Source of the DNA: Chloroflexota bacterium
Lineage (GTDB): Bacteria > Chloroflexota > UBA5177 > JANWHV01
Reading direction: 5' to 3'
Length of the DNA stretch: 13,110 bases
Assembly (NCBI GenBank): GCA_025450375.1
Contig: JANWHO010000015.1
Span: 1-13,110, forward strand
In this document: positions 5,352 through 12,932 of the stretch, piece after piece
Numbering within the stretch: the stretch's first letter is position 1
Layout of the letters: each line of letters opens with the position of its first letter
Notes under the pieces: model-generated
Databases searched by the model: none
Seen by the model: only the letters and a program-made list of their open reading frames with translations
What the model was told of the DNA's origin: nothing
Position numbers and translations under genes: made by a program

Positions 5352-6608
5352 ATGATAGCGACGAGAACCGGCAGTAAACGGCTGCTGCGCGATCTCAATC
5401 GCAGCATTGTCCTCAACCTGATCGCCGCCCACGGTCCTATTTCACGGACCGACGTGGCCCGCGAGGGAGGACTTCCAGCGGCCACCGTCACCCATATCGT
5501 GGGCGACTTCGTCCGGGCGGGCCTGGTGACCGAAACGCAGAGCGAGGAATCCAGCGGCGGCCGCCGCCCCGTGCATCTGACCATTAATCCAGCCGCTGGG
5601 CACGTCGCCGGGGTGAAGTTGCGCGAGGACGGAATGACCGTCGTGCTATGCGACCTGGCCTGTACGGTCGTGCATTCCCGTGAGGAACCACTCCCTGGTG
5701 GGGTCGAGCCCGACCAGGCGGTCGCCTTAATTGCCCAGGCGATCGATCGTTGCATCGAGCAAGCCCGTGTTTCACGAGTGGGCATTTTGGGGATAGGGGT
5801 TGGGATCTCCGGCCTTGTTGATTCATCTCGTGGGGTCTGCCATTACTCGGCCATTCTTGGCTGGAAAGACTTTGAGATCGGCCCCGCTCTGGAGTTCGTG
5901 CTCGGGCTGCAAGTCCGGGTCGACAATGACGTGAACACCCTCGCCGTGGCCGAGCGTCACTTCGGGGCCGGCCGCGACGTGGCCGATTTTCTTTTGGTGA
6001 CGGTTGGGCGCGGTATCGGCCTGGGGGTGGTGGTTGGGGGCGAAATTTATCGGGGCGCGCACGGAGGAGCGGGTGAGTTTGGCCACATGACCGTGGACAC
6101 CTCCGCGGATGCCCCGCTCTGTAACTGCGGGAAACGCGGCTGTCTGGAGGCGGTTGCCTCGGACTACGGAATCCTGCGGGCCGCGATTGGGGAGGATCCG
6201 GGTCACCAGGTCGAGACCGCGATGAGCGCCCTGGTCGCCCGCGCCAGGGCAGACGACGCGCGGATCCGCGGGATCTTTGCCCGCGCGGGGACTGCGCTCG
6301 GGGTCGCGCTGGCCAACCTGGTCAATATCTTCGATCCGGCTCTCTTGCTGATTGGCGGCGAGGGACTGCGGGCGGGCGATCTGATCATCGAGCCCATGCG
6401 CTCCGCCTTACCCCAGCATCTGTTTGGCCGCCGCGGCGAGGATATTCCGCTCTCCGTGCGCCAGACCACCGAGGTGCAATGGGCGCGCGGGGCGGCCAGC
6501 CTGATGCTCCGCGAGGTCTTCCGCCCTCCTATCTATGAAACCGGCGAGGAACCGGTGATCGACACGTTGCTCGCCTCCCGGCGGATCCGGGCGCGGAAAA
6601 GGGGGTGA
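5352..6608 (+). CDS. ROK-family transcriptional regulator of the sugar cluster
   Basis: The 418-residue product has an N-terminal winged helix-turn-helix (about 12-60: LNRSIVLNLIAAHGPISRTDVAREGG, then GLVTETQ and a GGRRP wing). A ROK domain (about 85-395) follows. Visible ROK features are VDNDVN (190-195), GRGIGLGVVV (219-228), GEFGHMTVD and the zinc motif with His245, Cys257, Cys259 and Cys264 (CNCGKRGCLE). The DxGGT phosphate loop of sugar kinases is absent, as expected for a repressor of the NagC/XylR type. These proteins bind operators until a sugar or sugar phosphate releases them. The ATG at 5352 has no clear Shine-Dalgarno. It is first in the rightward carbohydrate cluster, 85 nt before the binding-protein gene, so it likely controls uptake and hydrolysis of the alpha-glucan. 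The inducer is unknown. Confidence 0.92.
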   Translation: MIATRTGSKRLLRDLNRSIVLNLIAAHGPISRTDVAREGGLPAATVTHIVGDFVRAGLVTETQSEESSGGRRPVHLTINPAAGHVAGVKLREDGMTVVLCDLACTVVHSREEPLPGGVEPDQAVALIAQAIDRCIEQARVSRVGILGIGVGISGLVDSSRGVCHYSAILGWKDFEIGPALEFVLGLQVRVDNDVNTLAVAERHFGAGRDVADFLLVTVGRGIGLGVVVGGEIYRGAHGGAGEFGHMTVDTSADAPLCNCGKRGCLEAVASDYGILRAAIGEDPGHQVETAMSALVARARADDARIRGIFARAGTALGVALANLVNIFDPALLLIGGEGLRAGDLIIEPMRSALPQHLFGRRGEDIPLSVRQTTEVQWARGAASLMLREVFRPPIYETGEEPVIDTLLASRRIRARKRG

Positions 6609-6693
6609 TAGGGAGCCGCGATCGGTAGAGAGGATCAAGTTCAACCGTACGATGCCACGCAGTTTGAGGATCGGAACGTAAGGAGTCGCATTC

Positions 6694-7977
6694 ATGTCGA
6701 ACGTACTTCCCTCTGCCGGCTACCGGCGCCTGGCGGGCGCGGCGCTCGCCGCCACTCTGACCGTAAGTCTCGTGGGCGGCTCATTACACGCAGCTCGGGC
6801 CGCGTCCACCGGTAACACCTCGATCAGCGGTGATGTGGTCTTCTGGAATGCCTACACCACCGTAACCCCCGAGAACACCGAGTTGATCACCAAGGTGCTG
6901 CCCGCTTTCGAGAAGGCGTATCCCAACGTTACCGTGTACAGCCAGAATATTCCCTATTCTTCGCTGCTGCAGAAGCTGGTGGCCTCCGTGGCCGGGGGGA
7001 GTGGCCCTGATGTCGTCCGGTCGGACATCATATGGGTGCCTCAACTGGCGAAAATCGGCGCCATTACCAGGACCGACGACATCGTCGCCCAGCGGAAGAA
7101 CCAATTCTACGCCGGCCCCCTCTCCACCACCTACTATAAGGGCCACTATTATGGTCTTCCCCTGGATACCAACACTCGGGTCATGATCTACAGCAAGGCT
7201 CTCTTCGCCAAAGCTGGGATTAGCCGCCCGCCCGCGACCACTGATGAGTTCATGGCCGACGCGGCCAAGATCACCAGCCTGGGAAAGAACGTCTTTGGCT
7301 ACGCCGAGGGCGGCCTGGATGCCTGGAATATCCTTCCCTGGTTGTGGAGCTTTGGTGGGGCGGTCACGGACCCGAACTTCCAGCACGCCACCGGCTACCT
7401 CAACAGCGCCAAGAGCGTGGCGGGATTGCAGTTCCTGGTTGACCTGAAGGACAAGACATACCTCTCGCCTTCGATTCTGGGTGGCGGGCTCGCCACCAGC
7501 GACGCGATAGGCAAGAACCAGGCCGGGATCATTATCGATGGGCCCTGGATGCCCCCAATCTTCAAGGCTGCCTATCCCAGCCTCCAATACGGCCTGGCTC
7601 CCATGCCGGCCGGTCCCGGCGGTCAGTCCGCTTCGGTAGTCGGTGGCGAGGACATCGTGCAAATGGCCGCCAGTAAGAACACGGCGGCGGACCGCGCCTT
7701 CATGCAGTTCATGACCTCGTCCGAGGCGCAGGTCGACATGGGGACTACCGGCCAGATGCCCGTGCTCAAATCCGTGGCCAAGAACCCAGCCCTTCCCTCG
7801 TACTTCGCGGTCTTCTCAAAGCAGCTTCAAACCGCCTACGCCCGAACCGTGAGCCCAAACTGGGTGAAGATCGACACCATCCTGACCGATGCTTTCAATA
7901 AGGCGATTCGTCACCAGGCAACCGCTCAGGCCGCTCTTAACAGCGCGGCCAGCCAAATTGATGGATTGCTAAAGTAA
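6694..7977 (+). CDS. Sugar ABC transporter solute-binding protein
   Basis: The product has 427 residues and belongs to the MalE/UgpB-type family 1 of extracellular solute-binding proteins. The start has AAGGAG (6680-6685) 8 nt upstream. A Sec signal (basic YRR at 10-12, hydrophobic core to about 29) ends in HAARA-AST, suggesting signal peptidase I cleavage near residue 36. The mature protein begins with GDVVFWNAYT and shows usual blocks: LPAFEKAYPNVTV, GSGPDVVRSDIIWVPQLA, YYGLPLDTNTRVMIYSKALF, NQAGIIIDGPWM and FMQFMTSSEAQ. There is no lipobox cysteine, and in fact no cysteine at all, unlike the lipoprotein form common in single-membrane bacteria. It is followed by two permease genes; the ligand is inferred as isomalto-oligosaccharide from the GH66 and GH15 genes downstream, not from the binding site. 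Confidence 0.92.
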   Translation: MSNVLPSAGYRRLAGAALAATLTVSLVGGSLHAARAASTGNTSISGDVVFWNAYTTVTPENTELITKVLPAFEKAYPNVTVYSQNIPYSSLLQKLVASVAGGSGPDVVRSDIIWVPQLAKIGAITRTDDIVAQRKNQFYAGPLSTTYYKGHYYGLPLDTNTRVMIYSKALFAKAGISRPPATTDEFMADAAKITSLGKNVFGYAEGGLDAWNILPWLWSFGGAVTDPNFQHATGYLNSAKSVAGLQFLVDLKDKTYLSPSILGGGLATSDAIGKNQAGIIIDGPWMPPIFKAAYPSLQYGLAPMPAGPGGQSASVVGGEDIVQMAASKNTAADRAFMQFMTSSEAQVDMGTTGQMPVLKSVAKNPALPSYFAVFSKQLQTAYARTVSPNWVKIDTILTDAFNKAIRHQATAQAALNSAASQIDGLLK

Positions 7978-7993
7978 CGGCCAGCCATCAGTT

Positions 7994-8028
7994 GGGCGGG
8001 AAGGGGGCCGTGAAGACTCTTCCCGCCC
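7994..8028 (+). terminator. Intercistronic stem-loop between binding protein and permeases
   Basis: GGGCGGGAAG (7994-8003) pairs perfectly with CTTCCCGCCC (8019-8028) across a 15-nt loop, in the 95-nt gap after the binding-protein stop. There is no T-run, so it is not a classical terminator. Such stem-loops often follow binding-protein genes, where they protect or partly end the upstream message so the binding protein outnumbers the permeases. That function is inferred from position. Confidence 0.6.
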
Positions 8029-8072
8029 GGCCTCCCCAGTCGTCTCCCGTCCATTTTGGAGGCAACCAGCCC

Positions 8073-9014
8073 ATGCGGGTGATCCAGACGCTACCCAACC
8101 AAGTGAGGACCAATCGGCGCACGCGGGCCTGGCGCGAAACGCGCCGTCTGCTGCCCATTTACGCGCTCGTCCTGCCTGGACTGGTACTGTTTGCCGTCTG
8201 GACCATTTATCCGCTGCTGGACGCCTTGGTGATGAGTTTCTTCGACTGGAATCCCAATCCAGCGGCCAGTAGCACATTCCTCGGCTGGAACAACTACGCC
8301 AAGGCGTTCGCCGATCCCATTTTCTGGCAGGCATTTGGCAACGTCATCGAGTACGCGGTGGTCACCGTGCCCGGACAAATGATCCTCGGCTTGGCGGTGG
8401 CCTTGCTTCTCGATCGGAAATTACCGGCCCGCGGCATGTTCCGGGTCCTCTACTACCTGCCGGTGATCACGTCGTGGGTGGTGGTCTCTTTCATCTTTGC
8501 CTACCTATTCAGCAGCCAGGGCGGCCTGGTGAACTGGCTTTTAGGCGATAACCTGCATGTGATTCCAGACACCACCACGTGGCTCGGTTCCACCACGCTC
8601 GCTCTCCCTACCTTGATGATTCTTGGAATCTGGAAGGGCGTGGGCTGGAACATGGTGATCTTCCTGGCCGGCTTGCAGAGTATTCCCAACGATCTGTATG
8701 AAGTGGCTTCCGTGGACGGCGCCGGCTCCTGGGGCCGCTTCCGCTACATCACTCTACCGCTTCTCCGCCCGGTGATCGCCTTTGTCACCGTGATGCTGGT
8801 GATCGGCGCCTTTGGCGCCTTCATTCCCATGTTTATTCTCACCCAGGGCGGGCCCGAGCACAGTACCGAAACCCTGATGACCTATGGCTACAATAATGCC
8901 TTTTCCTCGTTCGACTTCGGCTATGGGGCGGCGATTACCTATATCTTTACCGCGTTTGTCTTCATCTTGAGCCTGGTGCAGTTGAAGCTGTTGCGCACCA
9001 AGATAGAGTACTAG
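8073..9014 (+). CDS. Sugar ABC transporter permease (MalF/UgpA type)
   Basis: The 313-residue membrane protein has about six transmembrane helices, the first at about 28-47. Its EAA loop, the docking site for the ATPase, is clear at about 210-232 (EVASVDGAGSW, then YITLPLLRP). N-terminal basic residues (RTNRRTRAWRETRR) fit the inside-positive rule. I chose ATG at 8073 because GGAGG (8058-8062) lies 10 nt upstream; a TTG at 7992 would add 27 residues and overlap the stem-loop region. It forms the translocation pore with the next gene's product, 4 nt downstream. It is close to the usual length for carbohydrate-uptake (CUT1) permeases. The sugar is inferred from neighbours. Confidence 0.93.
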   Translation: MRVIQTLPNQVRTNRRTRAWRETRRLLPIYALVLPGLVLFAVWTIYPLLDALVMSFFDWNPNPAASSTFLGWNNYAKAFADPIFWQAFGNVIEYAVVTVPGQMILGLAVALLLDRKLPARGMFRVLYYLPVITSWVVVSFIFAYLFSSQGGLVNWLLGDNLHVIPDTTTWLGSTTLALPTLMILGIWKGVGWNMVIFLAGLQSIPNDLYEVASVDGAGSWGRFRYITLPLLRPVIAFVTVMLVIGAFGAFIPMFILTQGGPEHSTETLMTYGYNNAFSSFDFGYGAAITYIFTAFVFILSLVQLKLLRTKIEY

Positions 9015-9018
9015 ACGG

Positions 9019-9900
9019 ATGAGCGTGTCAGTCCCCTCGCCGGCCGCGCCCATTCGGCGCCGTTCCCGACTCACCCCCAGGAAGATCCTGGGCACGGCCC
9101 TGATCTATCTGGCGCTCCTTGCCGGCCTGGTGGTCATGCTTACTCCCTTTGCCTATATGTTCGGCATTTCGTTCATGCCGGACATGTACATTCTGGGCAC
9201 GCCGCCTATCTTCATCCCACCCCACCCCACCTTCGACAACTACATTCAGGCATGGAACGGCAATAGCTTTGGCCAGGCATTCTTCAATAGCGTGACCGTG
9301 GCGACCTCCGCCACGGCGATAAACGTGATCCTGGCCGCCAGCCTTGCCTTTGCCTTTGCCCGCTACCGGTTCCCTGGTCGAACGGTGCTGTACTACACAA
9401 TGCTGGCTACCATGACCGTGCCGAGCCTGGTCCTGATCATTCCCCAGTTCGTGCTCGCCAGTCATCTGCACCTGACCAATAGCCGGATCGGTCTGGTCCT
9501 GGTGTACGCGGCCGGAATGGCGTTTAGCGTCTTTTTGCTCCGGGGCTTTTTCGAGGAACTGCCTCAGGAACTGATGGACGCGGCTTCTATCGACGGCTGC
9601 GGCGTGTGGCGCACTTTCTTCCGTATCGCCCTGCCGCTCGCCCGGCCCGCCCTGGCGGCGGCCACTATCTTTTCCTTCCTGGGTAATTGGGACGAGTTCA
9701 CCTGGGCGATCACCTCGTTAAACGACCAGCGCCTTTATACGCTCCCGATCGCCATCCAGCAATTCCAGAGCGCCCACACCACCCAGTGGGGCATTGTGTT
9801 CGCCGCCTCCACCATCGCGGTGATTCCGGTGATGGTCGTGTTCTTAATTTTCCAGCGCCACTTTATTCGCGGGGTGAGCGCCGGCGCCGTGAAGGGCTAG
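9019..9900 (+). CDS. Sugar ABC transporter permease (MalG/UgpE type)
   Basis: The product has 293 residues and about six transmembrane helices, the first at about 25-45. The EAA loop lies at about 184-210 (ELMDAASIDGCGVW, then ALPLARP) with the family pattern and one Cys in place of the usual Ala after the Gly. The motif LGNWDEFTWA (221-230) matches the NxWNEF.WA signature of MalG-type subunits. It starts 4 nt after the previous permease with only a weak Shine-Dalgarno, so translation is probably coupled. It completes the heterodimeric pore. No ABC ATPase gene follows; the next genes are glycosidases. In many Gram-positive bacteria one shared MsmK/MalK-type ATPase serves several such importers, and the same is expected here. 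Confidence 0.93.
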   Translation: MSVSVPSPAAPIRRRSRLTPRKILGTALIYLALLAGLVVMLTPFAYMFGISFMPDMYILGTPPIFIPPHPTFDNYIQAWNGNSFGQAFFNSVTVATSATAINVILAASLAFAFARYRFPGRTVLYYTMLATMTVPSLVLIIPQFVLASHLHLTNSRIGLVLVYAAGMAFSVFLLRGFFEELPQELMDAASIDGCGVWRTFFRIALPLARPALAAATIFSFLGNWDEFTWAITSLNDQRLYTLPIAIQQFQSAHTTQWGIVFAASTIAVIPVMVVFLIFQRHFIRGVSAGAVKG

Positions 9901-9901
9901 C

Positions 9902-11728
9902 GTGGCGCCGCGCATGAATCGCCGAGCCATGCTTACCGGCACGATCCTCAGCGCTCTCGGCATCATACGTCTACCAGGGCGCCTATTCGCGCGCGTTAGT
10001 TGGAAGGAGCTAGGAGTGGCAAACCCGTCCCTGGACCATCAGCTTACCATCGAGGATCTCTGGCCCGATCGGGCAAGCTACACGCCCGGAGCCGCCGCGA
10101 CCATTCATGCCGCGCTCAAAAGCCCGACCGCGTCCTCGATCCGGGTCGACCTTCGGGTGCGATTCCTGGACCAGGAGATCGGGGTGCATCCTACTACGAT
10201 CTCCATTCCGGCCGGAACCTCCGAACTCCGCTTCCCTCTTAACCTCCCGCCGGGCGGCTTCCGCGGGTACGGCCTCGACCTCATGGTGTTTGATACCGCG
10301 GGTACTGTACTGGCAACCGCGAGTACGGCCCTTGATGTCCTTGAAGACTGGACCCAGGCGCCGCGGTATGGTTTCTTGTCGGACTTCGCGCCAGGGGATC
10401 CGTTCGCGGCCGCGAACGTGCATGCCCTGGCCCGTTATCACGTCAATGTGGTGCAGTTCTACGACTGGATGTGGCGCCACTACGTGTTGATGCCGCCCAC
10501 GGAGGAATTCACCGATGGGATGGGACGGACGCTCTCCCTGAAAATCGTACGGGAGAAGGTGGACGCATGCAAGGCGGAGGGCATGGCGGCCATGGGCTAT
10601 GCCGCTGTCTACGGCGCCGAGCCTGAATATGCCCTGGAGCATCGTGACCAGATGCTCTACGATAGCGCGGGCAAGCCCTATAGCATTGAGCAACTCTTCT
10701 ACGTCATGAATATCCACCTCGGGAATCCCTGGCGCGCGAAGATCCTGGTCGAGATGGCGCGGGCCGTGCGGGACGTGCCGTTCGACGGGCTGCATCTGGA
10801 CCAGTACGGCTTCCCCAAGAGCAATGCGTATGGGCCCGGGCCGAATCCGCGGAGCTACGATCTGGCCGAGGATTTCCCCCCTTTCATTGACGACGCTCGC
10901 CGCGCCATTCGCGCTGCCCGCCCGGGCACTCGCGTGATCTTCAACGCGGTGGAAAATTGGCCCATCGCGGCGGTCGCGCCCACCAGTCAGGATGCCACCT
11001 ATATCGAGGTATGGCCTCCCTACGAGAACTATAGCGACCTCCAGATGCTCATTCTCGAAGCCCGCCGGCTTGCCCCGGCCAAGCAAGTGATTCTGGCAGC
11101 CTATCTGGCCCCTTTGCAAGGGGCCCTTGATGACGCGCTGCCGCCCGCCGAGCGGGCCACACGGCTGGCGAGCGCGGCCATCTGGGCGAATGGCGGTTTC
11201 CATCTCCTGATGGGCGAAAGAAATGGCGCTCTCTGTCATGCCTACTATCCTAACTATGCCACGCTCATGCCGGACTTCGCCCAGGTGATGCGGCGCTATT
11301 ACGATTTCGTGGTTCGGTACGAGAACGTGCTTAGCGACCAGCGGCTGACGACCGTTCTCGACCATGAGCCCGCGACGGTCGCCATTGCCGGTCACCGGTG
11401 TTCCTCGAACGGCGAGGCGGGCGCGATCTGGGCCATTCGTCGATCCATGCCCGGCTTCGTCACCCTCAGCCTGATCAATTTGGCAAGCATTCAGGAGACC
11501 CACTGGAACGCCGCGAAACCTCCCGTACATGCCCTGCACAACCTGGCCATCGATTGGGGCGCCGGCGTCCGCGTCACCTCCCTGTTTGTCGCGGATCCGG
11601 ACGGGCTGGATCAGAGCGCGCACACCCTACCGTATACCACCAACGGCGAGGGCACGGGGGCACGGATTCATTTCGAGATTCCACGCCTGGAATACTGGAC
11701 CCTGGTCGTCGCCAGGGTAGCGGAATAG
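9902..11728 (+). CDS. GH66 dextranase-like enzyme with Tat-type signal
   Basis: The 608-residue product matches glycoside hydrolase family 66 (endo-dextranases and cycloisomaltooligosaccharide glucanotransferases). A short N-terminus carries NRRAMLTGTILSALG, a twin-arginine-like signal. Then come an Ig-like N-domain (about 46-147, with YTPGAAATIHA), a TIM barrel (about 155-475) and a C-terminal beta domain. Catalytic candidates are Asp300 in FDGLHLDQYG (nucleophile) and Glu369 in YIEVWPP (acid/base); their 69-residue spacing agrees with known members. Other family blocks are RYGFLSDF, AMGYAAVYGAE, FNAVENW and GGFHLLMGER. The carbohydrate-binding insertion typical of the glucanotransferases appears absent, favouring dextranase. 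I kept GTG at 9902, one base after the permease stop, because AGGG (9893-9896) is well spaced; ATG at 9914 is the alternative. The inferred role is extracellular cutting of alpha-1,6-glucan. Confidence 0.88.
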   Translation: MAPRMNRRAMLTGTILSALGIIRLPGRLFARVSWKELGVANPSLDHQLTIEDLWPDRASYTPGAAATIHAALKSPTASSIRVDLRVRFLDQEIGVHPTTISIPAGTSELRFPLNLPPGGFRGYGLDLMVFDTAGTVLATASTALDVLEDWTQAPRYGFLSDFAPGDPFAAANVHALARYHVNVVQFYDWMWRHYVLMPPTEEFTDGMGRTLSLKIVREKVDACKAEGMAAMGYAAVYGAEPEYALEHRDQMLYDSAGKPYSIEQLFYVMNIHLGNPWRAKILVEMARAVRDVPFDGLHLDQYGFPKSNAYGPGPNPRSYDLAEDFPPFIDDARRAIRAARPGTRVIFNAVENWPIAAVAPTSQDATYIEVWPPYENYSDLQMLILEARRLAPAKQVILAAYLAPLQGALDDALPPAERATRLASAAIWANGGFHLLMGERNGALCHAYYPNYATLMPDFAQVMRRYYDFVVRYENVLSDQRLTTVLDHEPATVAIAGHRCSSNGEAGAIWAIRRSMPGFVTLSLINLASIQETHWNAAKPPVHALHNLAIDWGAGVRVTSLFVADPDGLDQSAHTLPYTTNGEGTGARIHFEIPRLEYWTLVVARVAE

Positions 11729-11741
11729 GAGTCATCTCACC

Positions 11742-12875
11742 GTGGGGCAGCAGGGAACCGATTCGCTACGCGCTCGTAGCCTTGAAATTATCCGCGCGGG
11801 TCAGGCGGAGAGCGGTGCCTATGTCGCCTGCCCCACCTATCCGATCTACCACTACTCCTGGTTCCGGGACGGCGCCTTCATCGCCTCCGCCGCCGACAAC
11901 TGGGGCGATCACCTCGGCGCGGCCCGCTTCTACACCTGGGCTACTGGATTGATCGCCGCCCGCGGCGACGCGGTGGAACGCTGCGTCCGAGCGGCGGCAC
12001 GGGGAGAACGCCCGAACCCGGCTGACCTGTTGCATACCCGCTATAGACTGGACGGCCGGGCGGGAAGCGAGGACTGGCCCAATTTCCAACTCGATGGCTT
12101 CGGCACCCTGCTCTGGGGGATTGAGCATCACCTGCGGGTGGGGCCGGGTTCCCAGCGGAAGGTCTTACCTGCCTGGACCCCGGCAATCCGCCTTCTGGTC
12201 CGGTATCTGGCCGCCCTGTGGCAAGAACCAAACCACGACTGTTGGGAGGAGTTCCCCGACCGCGTCGCCGTGTCCACGCTTGCCGCCGTGTACGCGGGGC
12301 TGCGGGCCGCCGCTACCCTCCTGGGTCCCGCCGACCGCGATAGCGCCCTCGCGTCCGAGACGGTGGATCAGGTCAGAGCCCGTGTGCTGGCCCGCGGGAC
12401 GATCGACGACCATCTGATCAAGCAGATCGACGGTGATGACGTGGTGGATGCGAGCCTGCTCTGGGCCTCCACTCCCTTTGGCGAACACGGCCTGTTGGCG
12501 CCGCGCGATCCGCTGATGCTTGGCACCGTCCAGCGGATTGAACGCGACCTCGTGGGCCCCGGCGGCGGCGTCTACCGCTACCGCGCCGATACCTACTATG
12601 GGGGCGGGGAGTGGGTGCTGCTGACCGCCCTCCTCGGACAGTGTTACGCGCGGGCGGGGAATCATGCGCGCGCCGCGCGGTGTCTGGCGGTGGTGGAACG
12701 CCAGGCCGACCCGGAAGGTCAACTGCCCGAGCAATGGAGCACCGCCGCCCTGGCGCCCTCGTATGTCGGGGAGTGGACGGAACGGTGGGGTCCGGTCGCC
12801 AAGCCCCTGCTGTGGTCTCATGCCGAGTACCTGAACCTGCGCGCCGCCCTGGCCGAGAGGTTACCACCCGACTAA
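11742..12875 (+). CDS. GH15 glucoamylase/glucodextranase-like enzyme
   Basis: The 377-residue product looks like the catalytic (alpha/alpha)6 barrel of glycoside hydrolase family 15, inverting enzymes that release beta-glucose from the non-reducing ends of alpha-glucans. Motifs in order are YSWFRDGAF (38-46), DWPNFQLDGFGTLLWGI (111-127), CWEEF (167-171, Glu169 as likely acid), YYGGGEWVLLTA (285-296), LPEQW (328-332, Glu330 as likely base) and KPLLWSHAEYL (354-364). No signal peptide is visible, so it probably acts in the cytoplasm on imported oligosaccharides. It starts at GTG 11742 with AGGAG (11727-11731) 10 nt upstream, overlapping the stop of the GH66 gene. Compared with known bacterial GH15 enzymes it is short and lacks the N-terminal beta-sandwich. 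Alpha-1,6 specificity is inferred from the GH66 neighbour; trehalose or alpha-1,4 activity is possible. Confidence 0.85.
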   Translation: MGQQGTDSLRARSLEIIRAGQAESGAYVACPTYPIYHYSWFRDGAFIASAADNWGDHLGAARFYTWATGLIAARGDAVERCVRAAARGERPNPADLLHTRYRLDGRAGSEDWPNFQLDGFGTLLWGIEHHLRVGPGSQRKVLPAWTPAIRLLVRYLAALWQEPNHDCWEEFPDRVAVSTLAAVYAGLRAAATLLGPADRDSALASETVDQVRARVLARGTIDDHLIKQIDGDDVVDASLLWASTPFGEHGLLAPRDPLMLGTVQRIERDLVGPGGGVYRYRADTYYGGGEWVLLTALLGQCYARAGNHARAARCLAVVERQADPEGQLPEQWSTAALAPSYVGEWTERWGPVAKPLLWSHAEYLNLRAALAERLPPD

Positions 12876-12932
12876 GGACCGGCGACCGCGGGCGGGTGAT
12901 GAATAGGTGTTGAACGGATGATGACAATATGA

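Noticed and set aside
5123..5785. Minus-strand frame of 220 codons across the citrate synthase/ROK gap
   Set aside because: It runs antisense to the ROK helix-turn-helix and reads through the GATCGG repeat, producing artificial DPTDPTD text; no domain is recognisable.
6784..7662. Minus-strand frame of 292 codons opposite the binding protein
   Set aside because: The plus strand encodes a complete solute-binding protein with signal peptide and Shine-Dalgarno; the antisense product is compositionally odd and unsupported.
10010..11623. Minus-strand open frame of 537 codons opposite GH66
   Set aside because: It is a long antisense frame produced by high GC. The plus strand carries an unmistakable GH66 protein in this span and the antisense product has no family features.
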